From assembly GCA_042088665.1 (NCBI GenBank), contig JBELMB010000191.1, positions 1-9,786 of the forward strand: DNA of 9,786 nt, written 5' to 3'. The translations under genes and the position numbers were made by a program. This document shows positions 6,653 to 9,786 of this stretch, piece by piece (position 1 is the first letter of the stretch; each line of letters starts with the position of its first letter). The stretch is from JBELMB01 sp042088665. Lineage in GTDB: Bacteria > Pseudomonadota > Alphaproteobacteria > Rhodobacterales > Rhodobacteraceae. The notes beneath the pieces are model-generated. The model was not told where the DNA came from and searched no databases. It saw only the letters and a program-made list of their open reading frames with translations.

Positions 6653-7103
6653 GTGGAGCTTGACGATCTGCTGTTTGGCAAACGCGACACGTGTCGGATT
6701 TGGGCCCTGAACCAGCCTGCACGCCCGTCGCCCCTGTGGCATCGTCGGTACGCGCAAAGTTCTGGCAAAGGTGGCCGGTGACCTCAGAGCATGGACCGCC
6801 CTTCACCTCGCCGCTGCGATCCTCTGGGTGTCGCCGCTGATCCCCGGTTGGGAAAGCCTGCTGCGGTTGATCAGGTTGGATTGGCTGGCTCGGGACGTCA
6901 GCATTTTGTGGCGTCGCCAGAGAACGCGCAGCGAGAGCCTGCCTCATGGCAACGCAACCGGCTCCCTGACTCTTTTTTCGCGCTAGTGACATCACGTCGT
7001 GATGCGCTGCCGAGCGGTGGACAGCACCGGCATCAAATCCGCGGGAGAAGGCGCGCCAATGCTGCCAGAAGCGCTGAACCGATTTCTGACCAATCGGTTT
7101 TAG
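6653..7103 (+). mobile_element. IS5-family transposase remnant, frameshifted and internally deleted
   Basis: Three reading segments together resemble the transposases of the IS5 group that carry a V-P-D-x-S-T-L-x-R-R-Q block. Segment one (about 6653-6781) includes S-S-G-K-G-G-R, like the family's P-S-G-K-R-G-R. Segment two (6771-6986, another frame) reads G-W-E-S-L-L-R-L-I-R-L-D-W, then R-D-V-S-I-L-W-R-R-Q-R-T. The family form as I recall it is F-V-E-S-L-L-R-L-x-G-L-D-W followed by V-P-D-F-S-T-L-x-R-R-Q-K-T. After TAG and TGA stops (6984-6989) the same frame continues with V-D-S-T-G-I-K-S-A-G-E-G, then A-P-M-L-P-E-A-L, matching I-D-S-T-G-I-K-x-x-G-E-G and D-A-P-M-L-P-E-L-L. About 45 residues that normally separate those last two blocks are missing. 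It ends at TAG 7101-7103. No terminal inverted repeats or target duplication were found. It cannot encode an active transposase. Confidence 0.65.
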
Positions 7104-7200
7104 ACCGCGTTGTTCATGTTGAAATCCATGGCCGCGGCCATTGTCTGCATGACCGAAGCCGTTCCGGCCAATACCGCCAGTACAACCACCCTCCTTCGGC

Positions 7201-7389
7201 ATGATCATCTGCATCCTTCTGACCGTTGGTTTTGGCCCCGTGACCGGTATCCTTCTTGGCACGTTGACCTTCGACAAGGGCCTCGAACTGTCCTCTATCG
7301 GGCTGCTTCTGCTTACCGCCGTTCTGACGCATGAGACGTTCCTGCATCTGGCGGTAAACGCGTCGAACCAAGGGAAAGTGAGGGCCTGA
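7201..7389 (+). pseudogene. 3' remnant of a sugar-type ABC transporter permease
   Basis: The last 62 codons of an open frame that begins without any credible N-terminus. The translation is hydrophobic and includes G-P-V-T-G-I-L-L-G-T-L-T-F, then G-L-L-L-L-T-A-V-L-T-H-E-T-F. This resembles the final two membrane segments of monosaccharide-type (RbsC/XylH, BPD_transp_2) permeases, which often end G-x-L-x-G-x-L-T-F ... G-x-L-L-L-x-A-V-L-x-N-x-x-F. Those permeases are usually over 300 residues, so most of the gene is missing. The stop TGA (7387-7389) is 3 bases before the GTG start of the ATPase fossil, the tight spacing typical of a permease-ATPase operon. That context supports the call more than the short similarity does. 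Confidence 0.5.
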
Positions 7390-7392
7390 TCC

Positions 7393-7690
7393 GTGTCTGG
7401 CAAGACAACTTTTCCCGAGACGCGCACCGTCGAAATGCACCGGGAACATTGGCACGGTCAGCGTCCTTTGCGACATCTCATTGAGCGTCAGTTAAGGCGA
7501 AGTGCTTGACCTGCTCGGCAACGTTGGCGTGGGAAAATCGATCCTCATCAAGACCCTGTCTGGCACCCTTCAACCGACAGGTGGCCAGACATTGAGCTTG
7601 CTGCGCGCAACCGATGTGATGCCGAACCCTGAAAAAGGAGCCAAGCCATGTACCACATCAAACCCCATGCCGATGGCACCCGCGCGATGA
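7393..7690 (+). pseudogene. 5' remnant of a sugar ABC transporter ATPase (frameshift, stop, truncated)
   Basis: GTG at 7393 has GAGGG 8 bases upstream (7380-7384) and begins V-S-G-K-T-T-F-P-E-T-R-T-V-E-M-H, an ATPase-like N-terminus. Similarity then moves to another frame: G-N-I-G-T-V-S-V-L-C-D-I-S-L-S-V, an in-frame TAA at 7493-7495, G-E-V-L-D-L-L-G-N-V-G-V-G-K-S (Walker A at 7517-7540), and I-L-I-K-T-L-S-G-T-L-Q-P-T-G-G. The family reads G-E-V-x-x-L-L-G-x-N-G-A-G-K-S-T-L-I-K-x-L-S-G-x-x-x-P-T-x-G, so this is an RbsA/XylG/FrcA-type importer ATPase. Similarity fades about 25 codons later, and the Q-loop, signature and Walker B regions are absent. An intact gene would be about 250-500 codons. 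Confidence 0.75.
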
Positions 7691-7812
7691 AAAAAACGTG
7701 GCGAAAATTCTCGATGTTGTGCGTCACCACACCACAAGAGGCTGCCGCCAGCGGGGGAGGCATTCACATGCTTTCTGTCCACGGCAGGTTCCTTGATGCA
7801 TTGGGATCGTGA
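7648..7812 (+). CDS. Possible 54-aa small ORF at a fossil junction
   Basis: ATG at 7648 is preceded by AAAAAGGAG with a 7-base gap, one of the best ribosome binding sites in the window. The frame reads MYHIKPHADGTRAMKK and ends at TGA 7810-7812. I recognise no family and see no membrane segment or signal peptide. It lies between the truncated ATPase remnant and the start of detectable inositol dehydrogenase similarity, and overlaps that similarity in another frame. It may be the true start of a lost operon gene whose body was deleted, a chance new ORF, or a translated relic. Confidence 0.25.
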   Translation: MYHIKPHADGTRAMKKTWRKFSMLCVTTPQEAAASGGGIHMLSVHGRFLDALGS

Positions 7813-8284
7813 CGAGGCAGATTTCGTCATGGGGCCTCGCCCGCGTCAGTGACCGCCGTGGGATCCCCGATCATCGGTACCCGGATCGGGGAGGCCGGCG
7901 ACGTCGACACCGCCGCCTTTGCCCAGTCCTGAACCGATGGACGGATCGCCGGGATCAAGAGCGCGCTCCATGCCGAATTTGGCCATGACCAGCAGGTCGA
8001 GCTGCCGGGCTCCTCTGGCCTGTTGCAAGGGCAGAACGTGCTCGAAAACTCCGTGGGCACATCGACCAGCGCGGGTGTGGCCCGGGCCTCGCCGATGCCT
8101 TTCTTTCCTGAGCGTTCAATGCCCACCTGCGCCGCCGAATGCGCGGGTTTTGTGGATGCCATACGCACGGGGCGGCCTTCCCGGTGAACCCGGGCGACGG
8201 CATCGCGGTGTCCTAATGGCCAAAGCCGCGATGCTCCCCGTCCGAAATGGTGTGCCCGTCCCCCTCGTTGAGGGTTTGGCCTGA
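7757..8284 (+). pseudogene. iolG: 3' half of an inositol 2-dehydrogenase-like gene (IolG, Gfo/Idh/MocA)
   Basis: IolG oxidises myo-inositol to scyllo-inosose with NAD. Similarity runs through several frames. First, S-T-A-G-S-L-M-H-W-D-R-D-E-A-D-F-V-M-G (7778-7834) matches the family's S-G-G-L-F-R-D-M-x-I-H-D-F-D-x-A-R-F-x-x-G. After a frameshift come P-A-S-V-T-A-V-G-S and I-G-E-A-G-D-V-D-T-A-A, then a TGA stop (7930-7932). The same frame continues D-G-R-I-A-G-I-K and F-G-H-D-Q-Q-V-E-L-P-G-S-S-G-L-L-Q (family: Y-G-Y-D-Q-R-V-E-x-x-G-S-x-G-M-L). Next are P-M-P-F-F-P-E-R and F-V-D-A-I-R-T-G-R-P, ending at TGA 8185-8187. Two further frame changes give P-V-N-P-G-D-G and the end A-K-A-A-M-L-P-V-R-N-G-V-P-V. 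The N-terminal NAD-binding half is missing. The gene is convergent with pepT and clearly non-functional. A sister Gfo/Idh dehydrogenase is possible, but the Y-G-Y-D-Q-like block favours IolG. Confidence 0.8.
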
Positions 8285-8340
8285 GTTCCAAGCGCGATGT
8301 CTTCGCCCGGGTGTGCGCTGGCGTCAATACGTGCGCGGGC

Positions 8341-8363
8341 GGGGCAGGAGGCTTGCCTGTCCC
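8341..8363. terminator. Imperfect stem-loop between pepT and the iolG fossil
   Basis: GGGGCAGG and CCTGTCCC pair at 7 of 8 positions (the eighth is G-T) around a 7-base loop, about 124 bases beyond the pepT stop in the convergent gap. No T tract follows on either strand. It is a weak terminator candidate only. The rest of 8285-8486 shows no gene. Confidence 0.2.
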
Positions 8364-8486
8364 GTTGCGCTGCGGGGCCGGTGATGCGCCTGCTTGGCGG
8401 TTTCCTGCAGGTTGCGGCTGTCCCATACAGGTGAATTTCGCACGAGAGATCAGCGCCCTGCCTTGCCGGGACACATCGCGGGCGCT

Positions 8487-9734
8487 TTATCCCGGGGTTC
8501 GAGATCCGACGGCGCGCTGGGCGATGCTCAGGCACAGGGCGGTGGCCTTGGCCATGTCCTGCACCGACACCCATTCCAGCGGACCATGCACGTTTTGCAT
8601 GCCGGTAAAGAGGTTCGGACAGTTGACGCCCAGTTCCGTCAGGCGCGAGCCGTCCGTGCCCCCGCGGATCGGCACGGAGCGTTCCGCGATGCCCAGATCG
8701 GCCAATGCGCCGCTGGCAAGCGCGACCGCGGACATGTCCTCCTGCAGCCAGTAGCGCATGTTGCGATACTGCGGCGTGATCTCGCAGGTGATGGTCGCGC
8801 GCGGTTCCGTGGCCCCAATGGTCTCGCAGACCTGTCGCAAGAGTGCGCCTTTGGCCGCCAGCCCGTCCAGTTCGAAATCGCGCAGGATGAACCACAGCTT
8901 TATCTCGGAGGCACCGCCGCGCATCTCCACGACGTGGATGAACCCCTCGTGGCCGTCGGTTGTTTCGGGGGTCATCGTGACCTGCGGCAGCGTATCGACG
9001 ATTTTGGCACCGAGGTGGATGGCATTGACCAGCTTGTCCTTGGCATTGCCGGGATGGATCGACACGCCGGTGACGGTCACGACGGCAAGATCGGCGGAGA
9101 AGGTCTCGTATATGATTTCGCCCAGTTCCTCACCGTCAAAGGTATAGGCAAACTCTACCGCGAGGTCCTTGGGCAGGTCTTCGTGCACGCCGCGACCGAT
9201 CTCTTCGTCCGGGGTGAAAGCGAGCCGCAGCGTGGGGCGTTTGATCCCCGGGTTTTCCAGCAGGTGCCGCGCAGCGGTCATGACGATAGCCACGCCAGCC
9301 TTGTCGTCAGCGCCCAGCAGCGTCAGCCCGGAGGCCGTGATGATGTCATCACCGACCTTTTGGGCAAGGTATGGAAAATCTGCCGGATCAAGGCTGAGAT
9401 CGGGCGCGTCGGGAAAGGTGATCGGGAGGCCGTCGTAGGCCTCTATCACCCTCGGCTTGACACCGGTTGCATTGAATTGCGGGGCCGTATCGACATGGGC
9501 GAGAAAACCGATTGTGGGCCCCTCTGCGGTCCCGGGGATGGTGGCGATGACGGTGCCATAGGGGGTCTTGGTCACGTCGCTTGCGCCGATGTCCATCAAT
9601 TCATCGACCAGAAGGTCCAGCATCTGATGCTGACAGGGGGTTGAGGGCGTGGCGGCGCTGGAAGCATCGGATTGGCTGTCCACGGCGCAATACCGCATGA
9701 GGCGGGTTTTCAGTTCAGTGGCAAAGTCGTCCAT
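8487..9734 (-). CDS. pepT: Peptidase T (tripeptide aminopeptidase, M20B), 415 aa
   Basis: A cytosolic di-zinc aminopeptidase that removes the N-terminal residue of tripeptides. The metal and catalytic residues can be read in order: A-H-V-D-T-A-P (H80 ligand, D82 catalytic), L-G-A-D-D-K-A-G (D143 bridging), T-P-D-E-E-I-G-R-G (E177 general base, E178 ligand), Y-T-F-D-G (D200) and N-V-H-G-P-L-E-W (H383). Their spacing matches the E. coli enzyme as I recall it (H78, D80, D140, E173, E174, D196, H379). The lid domain is present between about 210 and 325, and the length is normal for PepT. The start ATG at 9732-9734 has GAGGGG 6 bases upstream; the stop is TAA. All key residues are intact, so it should be active. 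It stands alone, convergent with the iolG fossil. Confidence 0.96.
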   Translation of the reverse strand: MDDFATELKTRLMRYCAVDSQSDASSAATPSTPCQHQMLDLLVDELMDIGASDVTKTPYGTVIATIPGTAEGPTIGFLAHVDTAPQFNATGVKPRVIEAYDGLPITFPDAPDLSLDPADFPYLAQKVGDDIITASGLTLLGADDKAGVAIVMTAARHLLENPGIKRPTLRLAFTPDEEIGRGVHEDLPKDLAVEFAYTFDGEELGEIIYETFSADLAVVTVTGVSIHPGNAKDKLVNAIHLGAKIVDTLPQVTMTPETTDGHEGFIHVVEMRGGASEIKLWFILRDFELDGLAAKGALLRQVCETIGATEPRATITCEITPQYRNMRYWLQEDMSAVALASGALADLGIAERSVPIRGGTDGSRLTELGVNCPNLFTGMQNVHGPLEWVSVQDMAKATALCLSIAQRAVGSRTPG

Positions 9735-9741
9735 GGCGGTC

Positions 9742-9772
9742 CCCTCGCTGTTGAGGGCGACTAAGCCTCAAC
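9742..9772 (-). promoter_or_regulatory. Leader of pepT with two mutually exclusive hairpins
   Basis: Read as mRNA, GUUGAGG and CCUCAAC form a 7-base stem 16 bases upstream of the start codon. The 3' arm also contains CCCUC (plus-strand 9753-9757), which can instead pair with GAGGG of the ribosome binding site (plus-strand 9742-9746) across a six-base AACAGC loop. One fold leaves the binding site free; the other hides it. The first stem could also be the end of a preceding gene's terminator outside the window. Confidence 0.35.
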
Positions 9773-9786
9773 GCGGCAGGGGGGTC

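Noticed and set aside
6438..7427. Minus-strand open frame of 329 codons in the intergenic decay zone
   Set aside because: Composition is low-complexity and basic with no family signal, and the plus strand carries IS5 and ABC transporter remnants over the same span.
8394..9644. Plus-strand open frame of 416 codons opposite pepT
   Set aside because: It is the antisense of an unmistakable peptidase T with every metal ligand in place; long shadow frames are expected in GC-rich DNA. It has no family similarity.

Overview
The window is GC-rich DNA whose genes look alphaproteobacterial, most likely a marine Rhodobacterales (Roseobacter-group) species. This rests on recalled family resemblance: the redoxin N-terminus, a choline-sulfatase-type sulfatase and an orphan CheB-CheR fusion. 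No database search was possible.

Layout. At the left edge, on the minus strand, lie the first codons of a thioredoxin-family gene (1-112). Upstream of it on the same strand is a complete choline-sulfatase-type sulfatase (260-1753). A 404-base divergent region with a possible operator separates the sulfatase from a plus-strand short-chain dehydrogenase (2158-2964). A 531-base non-coding stretch follows. It carries two stem-loops and six perfect copies of a 9-base tandem repeat. Next, on the minus strand, is an 856-residue CheB-CheR-coiled coil-PAS protein (3496-6066). It begins at a TTG codon and has repeated sequence around its ribosome binding site. At the right edge, on the minus strand, is a complete peptidase T gene (8487-9734).

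The 2.4 kb between the CheB-CheR gene and pepT has no intact recognisable gene, but it is not featureless. Reading across frames shows gene fossils, all on the plus strand. In order they are a frameshifted and internally deleted IS5-type transposase (about 6653-7103), the 3' end of a sugar-type ABC permease (about 7201-7389), the 5' end of its ATPase gene with a frameshift and an in-frame stop (7393-7690), and the 3' half of an inositol 2-dehydrogenase-like gene with a stop and several frameshifts (about 7757-8284). Permease, ATPase and dehydrogenase in one direction fit a lost myo-inositol (or related polyol) uptake and catabolism locus. The neighbouring IS fossil is a plausible agent of the deletions.

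The intact genes act separately: sulfate-ester hydrolysis and alcohol/ketone redox on the left (possibly one divergently controlled unit), a signalling or methylation scaffold in the middle, and peptide turnover on the right. I see no clear new defence or mobile system. The most informative content is the decayed locus and the unusual leaders of the CheB-CheR and pepT genes.
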